From Diadema setosum (Eukaryota > Echinodermata > Echinoidea > Diadematoida > Diadematidae), in NCBI RefSeq assembly GCF_964275005.1, contig NC_092689.1:7045200-7109199 (forward strand): a stretch of DNA of 64,000 bases, written 5' to 3'. Each line of letters begins with the position of its first letter. Positions within the stretch are counted from its first letter, which is position 1. A model generated the notes under the pieces. It was not told where the DNA came from. It saw only the letters and a program-made list of their open reading frames with translations, and did not search any database. Positions 11,972 to 23,783 of this stretch are shown here, piece by piece. The translations under genes were made by a program, and so were the position numbers.

Positions 11972-12235
11972 AGATGTTGGGACCGACTGATCTTGAATTC
12001 ATTAATGTGATGTCAATGTCATTCACTGCTCTGTGGGGAGATTTTGCACCGACGTATTTTGTGGTACTAAGAGATAACAATGACGTTCAGGCGGGCGTCA
12101 ATACCATCAGTGACCAGATGGTGGACATTCCATCAAATGACCTTTCAGCCGGCATCTCTGCAGCCAGTGTCTACAGCCTTCAAGTGTGCAGTTTACCTAC
12201 CCTCATGCCGTGTGTTAATGGCCGTGTACGAACGA
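11972..12235 (+). CDS. FN3 module 11 (type A), exon
   Basis: An 88-residue module with FTALWGDFAPTYFVV in the B-C region. The corner is GISAASVYSLQV. Two cysteines (QVCSLPTLMPC) lie after it and could form a disulphide in the F-G loop. Acceptor TTTACAG, donor GTGAGT, phase 1. The intron to 13021 shows no recognisable element. Confidence 0.85.
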
Positions 12236-13021
12236 GTGAGTTTGTGGTGCTTGATTCATTTCCTATAATAGTCTGAGAGATCACTACTCATTATTCGCAA
12301 GCAGTGTGAAGGAATGCAGAAGAGTTTGAGTAAACATCAGAACGATTGGCTCACTGTTTCTTTTCAACAAGAAAATGTACTCTATCTTCAAATTGATGTT
12401 TTTAGGGTAAACATGGAGCCAACAGAACAGTGAGTTTCCCTTTTCACGCATCATAGCGGCAAGAGTTTTCTCAATGTTGGTCTGTCAGAAAATGCCAGAA
12501 AGTAGAGAAGTCTGCTAATTTTGGACTTTTTTGTGATTACTTTTTCAAAGTCATTATAGTCACAGTCCTTGAAGTTATGCGAGTCAGATGAGGTATTAAT
12601 GTCACGGCCTGCACAAATCAGTGGTAGAGTTGTGAAGCATTTTGTTTCATATATATCTCAAAAAAAGGCATCAAATCCTGTGTGTTTCCATGTACTCTGA
12701 TGGCCAATCATATTGAGATGATTTTATGATATTGAATCACTTTTCCTCTAGCCCACCCCCCACACAAAAAAAAAGGCAACCAAAATTGAAAATAGATTCA
12801 TAAACCACATTACTACATTCAGCGACTGGCAATCAGTTTTTCACTGCAGAAGTATGCAATGAGTATGTTACCTAGACGTCCACCTCTCCCACTCCCTCAT
12901 TTGTCTTACACAAAACATGCAGACTGTAAGGTAAAATATATGTGGATGAATTTATGTTGCTCTAACTCGTTGCGAGACCGCATAAGATATATGAACGGCT
13001 CACACTTTTCCATGGCCACAG

Positions 13022-13318
13022 ATCCAGAAAGCCCTCAGGAGCCCAGATCGCCCCGCACGAGCCCGTTTTCTCTGTCCTTTGAATGGGATGCCACCAACAC
13101 CTCCTTCACGGGGTACCGCGTCTACTACCTGCCAGTGCCCTACCGCAGGGAGCTGTCTCTGACGGTTCCCCGCAACTCCTCTGAAGGCAGGATGTTCAGT
13201 CAGGACTGCCTGCGGCCGGACACGGAGTACACCTACGAGCTGGAGACGTACCTGGAGGCCACCAATGAGTTCAGCGAGCAGTCGAGTGATGAGGCTCAAT
13301 CAATCACCATCAGAACCA
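13022..13318 (+). CDS. FN3 module 12 (type B), exon
   Basis: A 99-residue module that opens P-E-S-P. LSFEWDATNTSFTGYRV marks the B to C strands. The corner is CLRPDTEYTYEL, with a cysteine at the start. The end LEATNEFSEQSS recalls modules 4 and 8. Sequons NTS and NSS. Acceptor GCCACAG, donor GTGAGT, phase 1. The 1.77-kb intron to 15083 begins with an ATA run and a SINE-like repeat (13386-14290). The rest is AT-rich without clear features. Confidence 0.87.
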
Positions 13319-13385
13319 GTGAGTTTTGCCACACTCTCAATCCTTCTATGTCATCATTAATGGCACAGCTAGTCAGTCTTTGTAA

Positions 13386-14290
13386 ATGATAATAATAATA
13401 ATAACATTTATAAAGGGTTTAAAGTCATATTTCCAAGGGAAAGTGAAAGCAAAGATAAAGAACGAGTAAAGTAGAAAACATTGAACAAGTCCATCCACAT
13501 AGAACAACAGTAGACAATTAAGTGTAACAACAATTACAACTACGCATGTACTACTACTGCTGACACATATAACACTGCCTGAAAAGATATGTTTTAAAGG
13601 TAGGGAATCCCATTTGCATGCCTTAAATGAAGAGTTGTATAAATACAGTGGTATGTTGAAGAGTGTATCATTTTAGAAACTCCCATAAAGTATTGAAAGT
13701 GGAAGGTAACATTTAGTACATTTTTATTGACCGTTAGATTTTGAATTTAATTTTTTTCGGGGCTCACCGTAAATTCCAGTACATTACTAGGCTACCTTTG
13801 CAGACCCATGCACTGCATGTGTGTCCATCATGTATATTTTATGAAGAAAATTCATCAAAACTTACAAACATACATTCTTGCCACACACTCTATATGTTAT
13901 TACATCAGCTCTTATACTTTTAGATTTGTGTTTATAGATTAAAAAAAAATACAGAAGGCTGCAACAAAAAGGCTTGTAAGTGTGGCTGACACACGGAACT
14001 ACTGAGTACGTAGTTGAATTTTGTGCATTATTCAAATTGTAGATAACTGTTGACTTCCAAATTTCTCAGCAGTGGCCTAAACAAGTCCCCTGAGGTTCAT
14101 ATTTAATGTTTTGCTGCATTTTGGGAGGTCTGTAAAAGGTATCCCCTACCTTTAAGGAGTGACTAAGTTATTGGCCTGTCGGATGCCGGTGGGGAGATTG
14201 TTCCATAGTTCAGGGGCAAGAGGAAAGAGAGGCAAGACAGGAAATCTATCAGTGTTTTTCCCCCAGAGGACTTTATACTGACAAGGTATT
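13386..14290 (-). repeat. SINE-like dispersed repeat with ATT tail
   Basis: Read on the minus strand, the sequence ends in CCCTTTATAAATG followed by a TTA run. The tail of the SINE at 44195-44885 has the same layout (a TATATAAAG word, then ATT repeats). Around 14190-14220 there is a GGGGAGATTGTTCCATAG word typical of dispersed invertebrate repeats. The outer edge near 14290 is a guess, and more than one element may be present. Confidence 0.4.
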
Positions 14291-15083
14291 CATTTCACCC
14301 GCTTCCCTTCATGACACTTTTAGTACTTTTGATCCAGTTCTCATGCATTATTCATACCTGCCAAATGTTCTTAATAGTAATGGGAGTATTCCAATTTTGT
14401 AGGAAAGGAGAAGTTTCATTCAACCTTGAGTCCCTAATTTTGTCAGCACCTGCTAATAGGGAAGTATGGGTAATGGATGAAAGTTCCTATTTTTTGCATC
14501 ATATTCTCCAAGTTATTTCCATTTACAGAATTCTTGGGTTGGCTCATATGCATTATTTGTGGCTACAAGTATGTTGGGTAAGCCTTGGGTGCACATAGTT
14601 ATTGTAAGAAACAATATTTGTTGAAACCATAGATGCAAAGTTTGGGTTTGTCATCAAATTAGGTCTTTCCTGTAGTATTGCTTCTTATTCTCATCTGTTT
14701 CATTTACAGTGTATATGTGATACAGTCATAAACATAAATTTTTTCAAGGTGTTGATTAAGTATGTACATCAAAACATTGTGACATAGCAAAAAGATAAAC
14801 CCACATAATTACTGCAAGATGTCTTTTAATGTCACATGTTCAGTATTTTTCTTGCACTAGTGTCAACCCATTTTCAGTTCAGCTGTTATAGCATGTCCAC
14901 ATGACTTGCTGATATTTGAATGGTCATCACATATGTTCTTAATTTTGCTCAAAGAATTCCTTATCTATTGCTTTCAGTTGATGACATGTGACTCAACATA
15001 TCTCTTTAGGTTTAAAGAACAGTATCCTTTTACATAATGTTCCATATCTGTGTTCTTGCATGCAACATCGTGCTTACGTACAG

Positions 15084-15350
15084 GGCCGTACTCGTCATAT
15101 GAGCCTCACATCTTTGACACCACCAACACGTCGCTGACGGTCATCTGGGTGAACGCAGAGACCGACGGCAGGCAGGTGTGTCTCACGGAACTGTGCAGCA
15201 CTCTGAGCAGTGGCTCACCCAGCTGTCTTCCAACTAATTCGACATGTCCCATCTTCTTCACTTTCGATGGGCTGGTTCCGGGCCGTCGTTACGTTGTGTC
15301 GGTTGAGCTTAGCAGTGGGGAGATGGAGGATATTCTATACACCCAGACTG
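15084..15350 (+). CDS. FN3 module 13 (type A), exon
   Basis: An 89-residue module with four cysteines in a C-x4-C-x9-C-x6-C pattern between the C and E strands, a pattern shared with module 35. LTVIWVNAETDGRQVC marks the B-C region, and the corner is GLVPGRRYVVSV. Sequons NTS and NST. Acceptor GTACAG, donor GTAAAT, phase 1. The intron to 16032 has a CA microsatellite (15894-15932) about 100 bases before the next acceptor. Confidence 0.86.
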
Positions 15351-15893
15351 GTAAATCAATGCCTGAAATCCCAGTAACCATGTCTGTCATTTGATGCTGT
15401 GTCTTTACTGTCATTATTTCAACAACTCATTGTCAGTGTTTCATAACAGAGAGTTACAAATTCTCTTTCAATTAGGGTCTCTGTCGTTCAGATGTAATTG
15501 TTTCAGTTACCAAATTTTCAACAACCTCTTCATTCCAGCTGGTTCCCAAATTGCCCTACATCAACATAAATAAGCAACAAAATTAATTAGTGTTTTAATA
15601 GTAGTAGCCATGAAAAAAATTGTGGCCATTCATACTCAGACAGGATTCAACCTACGACACCCTTCTTTGCTGAATATTTGGAATATTATTGATGAAAGAT
15701 GAAATACATGTACTTGGTCTTTTTGTTAGGGGTTATTATTGTATCTTTTGTTTAAAATGAAATGCAAAAAGCGTGCAAGCTGCCCGCATTTTTATTTAGT
15801 TTATACTTTGGAAGTAATTCACATATTTTTGATTAAATTGTAGGTTCTATAAAATTAGCAAGCAAAATTTCAGTTGTACATTTACCTCCCCCT

Positions 15894-15932
<39 letters not shown>
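15894..15932. repeat. (CA)n microsatellite
   Basis: About 19 CA units are followed by a short AAAC run. It lies in the intron about 100 bases upstream of the acceptor of module 14. Confidence 0.95.
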
Positions 15933-15936
<4 letters not shown>

Positions 15937-16032
15937 AACAAACAAACACAAAGGAAGTGCTGTACATACACAATGTGGGGTAGCATCTTTTGATGTCAAA
16001 CCTTGATACCGGTATTCATTGATCTTTTGCAG

Positions 16033-16299
16033 AGCCAAATCCTCCGGATTTCTTCAACGTGACCTCTTTGGGATCTGACAGAGTGCAGGTCCTTCTTGCC
16101 CCACCCAAGGGCGACTTTGACGGCTACATGCTGACATTTTCACCTGACGAGGGCAGCGTCACTCTCTCACCGGAAGAGACAGAGTATACCCTCGATGGCC
16201 TTGCTGATGAAGCCACCTACACCGTTGAAGTGGTTACATTCACCAGGAGTGGACTTCTGCGCATTGAGAGCGAGCCAAGGTCCCTCAACGTTACGACCA
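16033..16299 (+). CDS. FN3 module 14 (type B), exon
   Basis: An 89-residue module that opens P-N-P-P. The B strand reads VQVLLAPPKGDFDGYMLTFS: leucine stands in the tryptophan position, but P-P-x-G-D-F-D-G-Y is intact. The corner is GLADEATYTVEV. Sequons NVT occur at both ends. Acceptor TTTTGCAG, donor GTAAGC, phase 1. The intron to 16966 shows nothing recognisable. Confidence 0.88.
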
Positions 16300-16966
16300 G
16301 TAAGCTTTTTAAATTTTCATAGTTTGAAGTGATTACTCATACCACTTTGGTCAATACAAACAGCAATATCTCTTCATCATAACGATTTTATAACCACTGA
16401 AACCCTATTACGTGTACAGCTGTAGTTTAAAGAAAGATCATACGTTGTATCTGATATAATTTCCTTGAGGCTATCCAGACCTGAAGGTGTAGTCAAGGAG
16501 AGCTCTCAGTGCGTAATATTTAATTGAGATTTCACTCATTGCCAATGTTATAATCCTTCAGTGTTAGATTTATTTAATCCTTGAGATAGATGACAGAAGT
16601 TGACTCCAGTAAAGATTTCTCAACAGGCAACCAGGTTGATTGAGACTCTTGTAGGATTATCTGTTCAATGAAATTGATCCATTATATCATACAATTAGCC
16701 TAAATTTATGCCAAGGCGAGAGAGAATATCCATGGGGCTCCACTGTGTAAACATGAATGAGGGAGTCGTGCATAGGTTGGCAGTACATGTAATGGTATTA
16801 AGCTTAAGATAGTGCAATGCTATCTTGGCAATTAATTGCAGATGATTATGGAAACTGACATTCAAAAACCACAATCAAGAATGCAAAATGAAATCAGATA
16901 ACAGCATGTAGCAAAAGGGAAAAAAAAAAATGATTTCATTGATTGTCATTATTTGTGTATATGCAG

Positions 16967-17242
16967 GTCCAGCTGTACTGAGTGCAGCAAACATCATGAG
17001 CACAGAGCTAATCCTCACATGGTCCTCGGATGGATTAAATGAGAATGCACTGCAGTACTTCCGACTGGAGTATTCCTCGATGGTCAGTGGCTCACGCACC
17101 ATCCAAAAGAATACGGACCCAAACAACGACTACTATGCCTTTGCCATAACTGGGCTCATCCCGGGCGATCTCGTGACCATGGTCCTGAGGGCCGAGTTTG
17201 GTAGCGGACTAGTTTTTGTCGATGAAATCACGCGACGCACTG
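16967..17242 (+). CDS. FN3 module 15 (type A), exon
   Basis: A 92-residue module, long for type A. ELILTWSSDGLNENALQYF gives the B to C strands. The corner tyrosine is replaced (GLIPGDLVTMVL). Acceptor ATGCAG, donor GTGAGT, phase 1. The intron to 18517 carries an inverted-repeat element with TTAA target sites (17474-17960). Confidence 0.85.
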
Positions 17243-17473
17243 GTGAGTCTCCTCATTCTTCCAGACTGGCATTTCGATGTCACTAAATCTTTTCATTGTA
17301 TTTTTTATATACTAATTATGCTATTTATGAATGAAATTAGAATTTGGCTGTAAGTCATTGAATAAAACCCCCAAGCTTCTTTTTTTTTTTTTTTTGAGAC
17401 TCTTTTTAGGGAATATGATTGGATGCACATCGAAAAAATCAGTTTTGAATTCTTGTGTATTCTATTGTTTTAA

Positions 17474-17960
17474 AGGGGATGGCTAGTAACTGATGAGTGG
17501 GAATCAGTGGGAATGCTGGGGAATGATTGTTCCAATTCTTGTGGGATTCATTTAAGAGTATGTTATATATCTATTGTGTGAAAATTATTTGCTTCAGAAT
17601 GGTCTCATATTCAAGTAAGGTGCAGTTTAATGGTTCCAGGCTAGCATGCCTGTACAATGATGGGGCATTAAACTGCACATTACTTGAATATGAGACCATT
17701 CTAAAGCAAATAATTTTCACACAACAATAGATATATAGCATATTCAAGTAATGTGTAGTTTAATGGTTCCAGGCTAGCATGCCTGTACAGTGATGGGGCA
17801 TTAAACTGCACATTACTTGAATATGAGACCATTCTGAAGCAAATAATTTTCACACAACAATAGATATATAGTGTACTCTTAAATGAATCCCATAAGAATT
17901 GGAACAATCATCCCCCAGCATTCCCACTGATTCCCACTGATCAGTTACCAGCCATCCCCT
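17474..17960. mobile_element. 487-bp MITE with TTAA target duplication and internal duplication
   Basis: The ends are inverted repeats starting AGGGGATGGC, flanked by TTAA at 17470-17473 and 17961-17964. The arms pair for well over 100 bases. A block of about 130 bases with TATTCAAGTAA and TGGTTCCAGGCTAGCATGCC occurs twice in the middle, so inverted and direct copies are interlaced. TTAA targets are typical of piggyBac-like and Kolobok-like transposases. There is no coding capacity. Confidence 0.88.
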
Positions 17961-18517
17961 TTAAAAATTTCTTATGTATTTGTTTTTCTTCTTTTCTTTC
18001 ATTGTTTTCATGATGGAAATTGTAGGTGACACTATTTCAATAATAAATATCATGAAATTAATTAATTTCAATCAGTAAAAGTCAAAATAATGATGCATTT
18101 ATTAATTTTGGCTTGACACAGTGTTTGCATTGGATTTGTACACAAAATCATACTTTTTAGTAATTTGGATCAGACATGGACTTATGTAATGTTACGTAAC
18201 TATGGTACCGCACACCCAGGTGTCACAAATTTGGTCTCAAAAGTTGTGCAGAACTTCAATGAAAATAGTCTTGAAACGCTGTGTCGATGGCTTCTCACGT
18301 TCCAGACACAAATTGTGTGAAACGTTAAACCTATGAAAGTACATATTACTCTTCTGCGCTGTAAGAATTTCTGATGAGCTTGAACAACATCCACCCAGTA
18401 TTTTTTGATATATGCAAGCAAAGTTACATACAATGTAAATAATAGCAGTGTCTGATTGATGCCAAGATAAAAGTAACTGTGTTTTCAATTTTTCAAACAT
18501 CAAATCTTACTCAACAG

Positions 18518-18811
18518 AACCTGCCGCTGTTCCTGATGAAACTTTCACGGTCGTGCCTGTCGACGACGTGCCAACATCCCTCAGGGTGAACTGGCGTCCA
18601 CCTGAAACAGGCCGTTTCCGGGGCTATCGCATCGAATACTCGCCCTCTGATGGGGATCAGATGTCTCCCGTGGAGCTAGGGAGTGGCGAGGAGGAGCTGA
18701 CTCTGACGGGGCTCCAGTTTGAGCAGACCTACGAGATCACCATCACTGTCATCATGGGGAGAGGGGGGACGTTCCAGGAGAGCGACTCCCGCTCCATCAC
18801 TCAGAATACAA
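18518..18811 (+). CDS. FN3 module 16 (type B), exon
   Basis: A 98-residue canonical type-B module: LRVNWRPPETGRFRGYRIEY, then S-P-S-D-G-D. The corner is GLQFEQTYEITI, with P-G changed to F-E. Acceptor TCAACAG, donor GTACGT, phase 1. The intron to 19645 shows no clear element. Confidence 0.88.
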
Positions 18812-19645
18812 GTACGTTTCATATTTCTCAGCACCATGCATGTTTCTATACATTGTACTTGTTCATGCTGTAATTGCCTAGTGAACCTTTTAGCACAAAC
18901 ATCAGAGCTTTTTTGTACAGCAGTGCTTTCTTTTATTGCTTCACATTCAATACCCAAATTTGCCTTAGCAGACACAGGCTTGTCAGAAATGTCTGCCCTT
19001 GCATTTACAATAAATGAGAGGTGCAGAAAGCAGTGATATAGATCATTCTACAATTTTAGCTTTTACATGTTTGTGAGGGGGCATGGAAGAAAAAAAAATG
19101 AAACAAAAATCACAGCTATTGTATACTGATTTGTTGTTGACAGCTCACTACTCACACTTGTCCACAAAATTAGTCTTTCAGTCCTTAGCCCGAGACAAAC
19201 AGTGAGCCATGCTATGATTGAATCTGACTGGGTAAAGTTTGTTAGATACAACTTGTTGTAATTTTGATTTATGTCAGTAACCAAGCTAGCGCGAGGAAAA
19301 TATCCAGTATGGTCCTTAGTGGCAGCATTATACAATTCTCTATTCCTCACACAGTCTGTTTCTCCAAACAACTGTAGTTATGTTGGCAGTTCCAGCAGTT
19401 TGATCAGGGGTTATGAAAGTCATCACTTCCTGTGATATACAAACTTAAGTTCTTTTTCTTTCATACAAGCAAAGCTCTCGAGATTTTATTTGCATTTTGC
19501 TCACACCACAAACTCTTTCAATGCATGGCTGTTTATACTTTAATGGGATATAGGAACACAAGTGCCTATTTTCAGAACAGTTATCTTTTGACAGAAATTC
19601 TTGTCTCGTTGCCATTGCATTCTCGACTACTTTCAACTCTTGCAG

Positions 19646-19900
19646 CTATGGGGGCCGCAAATGAGGTCAACATAAGGGACCTTGATTCCACCTCAGTGGA
19701 ATTTACCTGGTGGGGTGAAGGGGAAGGAAATTTCACGGTGAGTCTCAACGCCTCCGACTGTCCTGGAGCAGCAGTCCCTGCCCCCGTGATGGTCACATCA
19801 CGTTACGCCCAATTCTCCGGGCTGACGCCGGGGGCTACCTACACGATCACTGTTGAAGGAGGCACAACTGCTATCATCACCGATGAGGAATTCATTACCG
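19646..19900 (+). CDS. FN3 module 17 (type A), exon
   Basis: An 85-residue module with VEFTWWGEGEGNFTVSLN, two adjacent tryptophans and a sequon. The corner is GLTPGATYTITV. One cysteine lies in ASDCPG. Acceptor CTTGCAG, donor GTAAGT, phase 1. The intron to 20736 contains T, TC and C tracts (near 20133-20160 and 20699-20709) and no clear element. Confidence 0.87.
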
Positions 19901-20736
19901 GTAAGTCTCTCTGTGAATATGATTTCAAATGTTGCTGAGGTTTTCACCAACCCTCCTAAGCAAACAAAAACAAACAGTGAGTTCTGGTAGGCAATTGGGC
20001 AGTACCAAAAACAATTGTCTTTCTTTCTGATATCAATAATTTGACCTGGATGAGAAAGAGTGTCAAGAGTGATACAGTATGTTTGTGAAGTGGTAAAATT
20101 GTATGCTGTAACAGGAAGCTACTCCACTGGTTTTTTTTTTTCTCTCTCTCTCTCTCTCTCTTTTCCTCCCCAACCATTTGAATTATGTTGCTTGTTGTCA
20201 ATCTTGACACAGTGTTCTTAATCATTGCCTTACATGAACCAGAAATAGTTGTTATATACATGTATATATATATTTTTTTTTTGCATGTGTGTGCAGGAAA
20301 TGTAATGCATCCCATTTGATAGAGGGTTATGATGTGATCAGGAGTGATAGAATGCATTCTTGGCCAAGGTACCAAGTAGTAGATGTAGCCTTCAAAGCTG
20401 TAAGGGTTGTATTCTGATGCCTGCAGATACATTATTTTGTATGTATGAACATGAAATTGAATAAATACAATGACCCATTACAACAGCATGCATTTTTTTC
20501 TTCATTTGAAACCAATAATCAAAGTCTTTAATTTCTTGTCCCTGTCAACTGCTGAGCTTTCACTATGCTCTTCCTAACATCTTGCAAGTCACATGAAGAA
20601 ATTTCTGAGAAATGAGACACATATGCATATGACTGACATTGTTCATCACTCTTTGTGAAGTGTATTTCATTCTGTCACCACAAGTGTACCTTCATTATCC
20701 CCCCCCCCCACTCACCTTTTTCTTTGTCTACCACAG

Positions 20737-21003
20737 TTCCGGACAGAGTAAGTGATATTCAGGTGCGCTTCATCAACTCCAGCGCTCTCACCTATTCCTG
20801 GACTCCGCCTAGCGGTTGCTACGACCGAATTGAGGTCCGCTACTCGCCCGACACCTGTACTAACCCCTCCCCCATCGTACTCGAACAGGCTGAGAGCAGC
20901 CACACCCTGACCCTACTGCAGGCTGACACCGACTATGACATCGCGCTCGTCACCTTAGAGAAGACGGCTCAGAGCGAACCTTTCGACATCAGGCTGCGCA
21001 CTG
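20737..21003 (+). CDS. FN3 module 18 (type B), exon
   Basis: An 89-residue module that opens P-D-R-V. LTYSWTPPSGCYDRIEVRYS is the type-B core with a cysteine in place of the usual F, and a second cysteine (PDTCTN) follows, so a local disulphide is possible. The corner is LLQADTDYDIAL. Acceptor CCACAG, donor GTATGC, a weak site followed 26 bases later by a GT microsatellite. Phase 1. The rest of the intron to 21647 holds nothing clear. Confidence 0.87.
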
Positions 21004-21026
21004 GTATGCAAATGCTTTCAGGCCTA

Positions 21027-21029
<3 letters not shown>

Positions 21030-21064
<35 letters not shown>
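21030..21064. repeat. (GT)n microsatellite just after a donor site
   Basis: About 16 GT units start 26 bases after the donor of module 18. UG repeats in RNA are known binding sites for CELF-type and TDP-43-type splicing factors. Their use here is only a possibility. Confidence 0.95.
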
Positions 21065-21065
<1 letters not shown>

Positions 21066-21647
21066 ATGTGCACACATTTGTGCGTGCATTTAAGATCAAT
21101 AAATTTTTGGAATACATCATCCCAGAAATTTGGTAGGTCTATCGAGATAAAAGCAGTTGCAAAGTGTACTCATAGATTTTAATAATCAGAAAGTTAATTG
21201 TATATACATGTTGGTACATGTACCTACACGAGATGTGTTTGGAGTTGTTGAAAGCATAGGGCTTTTTTAATTAACAAAAAAAAAAAGAGGTTCTTTGACA
21301 AATTTGTCACCAATCTTTTGCTGTTTTCCTATTGAAAGGCTGTTTGCTTTGTTATAGGGTGTTTTTTTTTAGATGTGCACATACTTGCACAGTGTATGCA
21401 TACTTATACATGCACAAAGGATTGTATGTTTCAGGGTTTGAATTTTAAAAGCACCACTGTGCTTGACAGTGCATAGAAACTAGATCGGAGTTCTTGTGGA
21501 TTCTATTTGGTATCGAGAGTCAATATTCTACATGTAGATCCCTGCTAGCCAAGAAATAAGTTAGCAGGATTCCTGCATATTATCATAATGCAAATATGCA
21601 CATTTATATCCAACTAACCCTGCCCTTGTCGCCTTCTACCATTGCAG

Positions 21648-21905
21648 CATGTCCCGAGGCAGAAACCCTCAACGTGGGTGAGGTACGAGCTGACAGCATC
21701 GCACTGACTTGGGGGAACACGACAAATCCAGCGGCCACTGCCTTTACCCTCGTGGCCATGCCCGAGGGCATGACGCCCATCTCGGTCGAGCTGGACCTCT
21801 CCGTGCTGGCCTACACCCTGGAGGGCCTCATGAGCGGCGTCCGTTACACCATCGTCCTGTACATCAACGGCACCGACGTCAGCGACTCTGTAGTGCAGAC
21901 CACAT
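21648..21905 (+). CDS. FN3 module 19 (type A), exon
   Basis: An 86-residue module that begins with cysteine (C-P-E-A). IALTWGNTTNPAATAFTLV is nearly the same motif as in module 51 (TWGNTTN). The corner is GLMSGVRYTIVL. Sequons NTT and NGT. Acceptor ATTGCAG, donor GTGAGC, phase 1. The intron to 22451 shows nothing recognisable. Confidence 0.88.
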
Positions 21906-22451
21906 GTGAGCCCATGTACCTCCTGCTTTCCTACATACTCACTAAAACTCATTGACTGTTGTGTCTCTGCAAATCTGTCAATAGTGACATAAGTCCTTTT
22001 GCTGCATTGTATATTATAGGTTCAATGTTTTGTCAAGCTTAACTGAAAATAATTTGCCATCAAGCCTCTTTGAAAATCCAACAGTAACTATGGATACAAA
22101 TGCTTGTGAAGTATATTTCTCTTTTTCATCCCCAGAGAAAACAAAAAGGCAGATTCAAACTTTGTGTCCTAAGTCATCTGTGTTTTTAAACATCATTATA
22201 TGCCCATCACAAATTGATCAGTAGCTTGTATCTTTTAGTAATGAACTAACAGGGTTTTGTTGTTATTGTTTGAAATTGCACGTGTCTAATTGATAAGCAA
22301 GCACCCAAAGTCAGCATGCAGTGCCTGAGCTTTTGATTTTACCGTTTGCTGATGTCATGAGTGCAGGGGGAAGAAGTGGTGACATTGCTCATGCTTTATT
22401 TCATTATGTTTGAATTTAACACCTCCCGGCATCTGATATCTTCCTCAACAG

Positions 22452-22542
22452 GTCCCAGTGAAGCCCTGAATTTGACGGTGGCTTTCTTCACCCAGACGTG
22501 CCTGTCATTCTACTGGCTTCCAGCCCAAGGAAACTTTGACAG
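22452..22542 (+). CDS. FN3 module 20 (type B), first half
   Basis: This exon holds the A to C strands: it opens P-S-E-A, then LSFYWLPAQGNFDR. It ends with the first two bases of an arginine codon at a phase-2 donor, GTATAT. The second half begins at 22967 and restores F-D-R-Y-E-I, the usual type-B sequence. It is the only module here divided by an intron. Acceptor TCAACAG, phase 1. The 424-base intron carries a SINE (22620-22845). Confidence 0.85.
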
Positions 22543-22619
22543 GTATATGCAGAGATCAGCATGTCCTTTTGTACGACAACAAGCACATTCAAAATTATCC
22601 TTCATGTCATCTGTGTAGG

Positions 22620-22845
22620 GCATCTTGGCTGCTCAGTCCGTAGCATGTCTGCCTTACAATCAAATAATGTGGGTTTGAGTCCTGGGGAATCTTGCTGAGC
22701 TGTGATATGTGCTATGCCATCCCCTGTAGAAAGAGACAGAATACTCCATTTGAGTGAGTAGCAGTTATCTACTTGCATCTTAGCACTTTAGTGAGATGTT
22801 CAACAGTTTCAAACAAATTGCAAAAAAAAAAAAAAAAAAAAAAAA
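22620..22845 (+). mobile_element. tRNA-derived SINE with A-tail
   Basis: Bases 22621-22700 look like a tRNA head, with TGGCTGCTCAGTCCG as box A, an anticodon-like loop CTTACAA (TAC, valine) and GGGTTTGAGTCC as box B. A body of about 120 bases follows and ends in a run of about 25 A at 22820-22845. A G-rich tract lies just after. The element sits wholly inside the intron that splits module 20. Confidence 0.7.
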
Positions 22846-22966
22846 TTGGGGGGGGGGCAGGGAGGGGAGAGGGAAGGGGAATAGAGTACTACAGAGTGGT
22901 CTGATTTTTATGTGCATGGCTTTTATTAATCCTTTCCCTTGCTTTTATTTCATACCTCATGTGCAG

Positions 22967-23148
22967 ATATGAAATCACAGTCAAGTATGGCAACCCTCCC
23001 ATCATAGTCGAGGAAAGGACTATCGGACCAGATGAAGAGCTCAGCCTCCTCATAGAGAATCTAGAGCCCGGCACACTGTACACCATTAGTGTTGTCACCA
23101 CCGTGGATGGAATACAGGGAGAGCCTGCTGTCTTAACACAGAGAACCA
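22967..23148 (+). CDS. FN3 module 20 (type B), second half
   Basis: The first base completes the split arginine codon, then YEITVKYGNPP gives the C' and E region. The corner is NLEPGTLYTISV. The two halves together encode 91 residues, a normal type-B length. Acceptor TGTGCAG (phase 2), donor GTGAGT (phase 1). The 1.8-kb intron to 24982 holds a 28-base tandem repeat, a long hairpin and two small transposons. Confidence 0.85.
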
Positions 23149-23203
23149 GTGAGTCCTGTAAAACATATTATTACCTATACGAGGGAGTTTTGCGAGGCAA
23201 TTC

Positions 23204-23262
23204 CGGTTGTTATTTTGCAGGGTTAAAGGTCAGGAGTTGTTATTTTGCAGGGTTAAAGGTCA
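23204..23262. repeat. two tandem copies of a 28-29-base unit
   Basis: The words TTGTTATTTTGCAGGGTTAA and AGGTCAG occur twice in direct succession. It is a simple local duplication. Confidence 0.85.
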
Positions 23263-23783
23263 GCGGTCAATATGCTTTTCGCCACGTCGCTGCGTAACAG
23301 TAACAGTATGTGCAAACAGTGCAATCTTCCGGTTTGGGGAGGTGGGAAGAGAAAGAGTGGAATCTCTCTCCCCACCGATCGACCACGAAAAGAAAACATT
23401 CCAGGACGTGTCAGTTACACGCACCGCAGAAGAACGCTGATAAATCAACTCATACAAGGTCGACTACTTACAGCAGCATTAGGCAATGACTAGTCCATTT
23501 GTGATCAGTAATTGCACAGTGACCATCAGTTTTACAACTCTCAAACTTTTAATAGAGAAGTAAAAATAAAGTGTAAGAACGTTCAGAAGTTTGAAGTTTG
23601 CCTGTTACAACTCCATGTATCTTTGACGTTGGAGTTGAATGATATACATTGATGAACAATTTTGCAATTATTCAACATGTTGATGGTCTACAGGTAGTCA
23701 AATGTGGCTTGATCTGTATCATATATAGTGTATAGCCGTATTTACATATTTTCTTAATTTACCTAGGGGGATAGGTAATAATT

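Noticed and set aside
12859-13021. Upstream ATG codons in frame with exons, here before module 12 and similarly before modules 7, 17, 35, 42 and 46
   Set aside because: The extra residues come from intron sequence before a good acceptor AG, and the FN3 module starts at the acceptor in every case.
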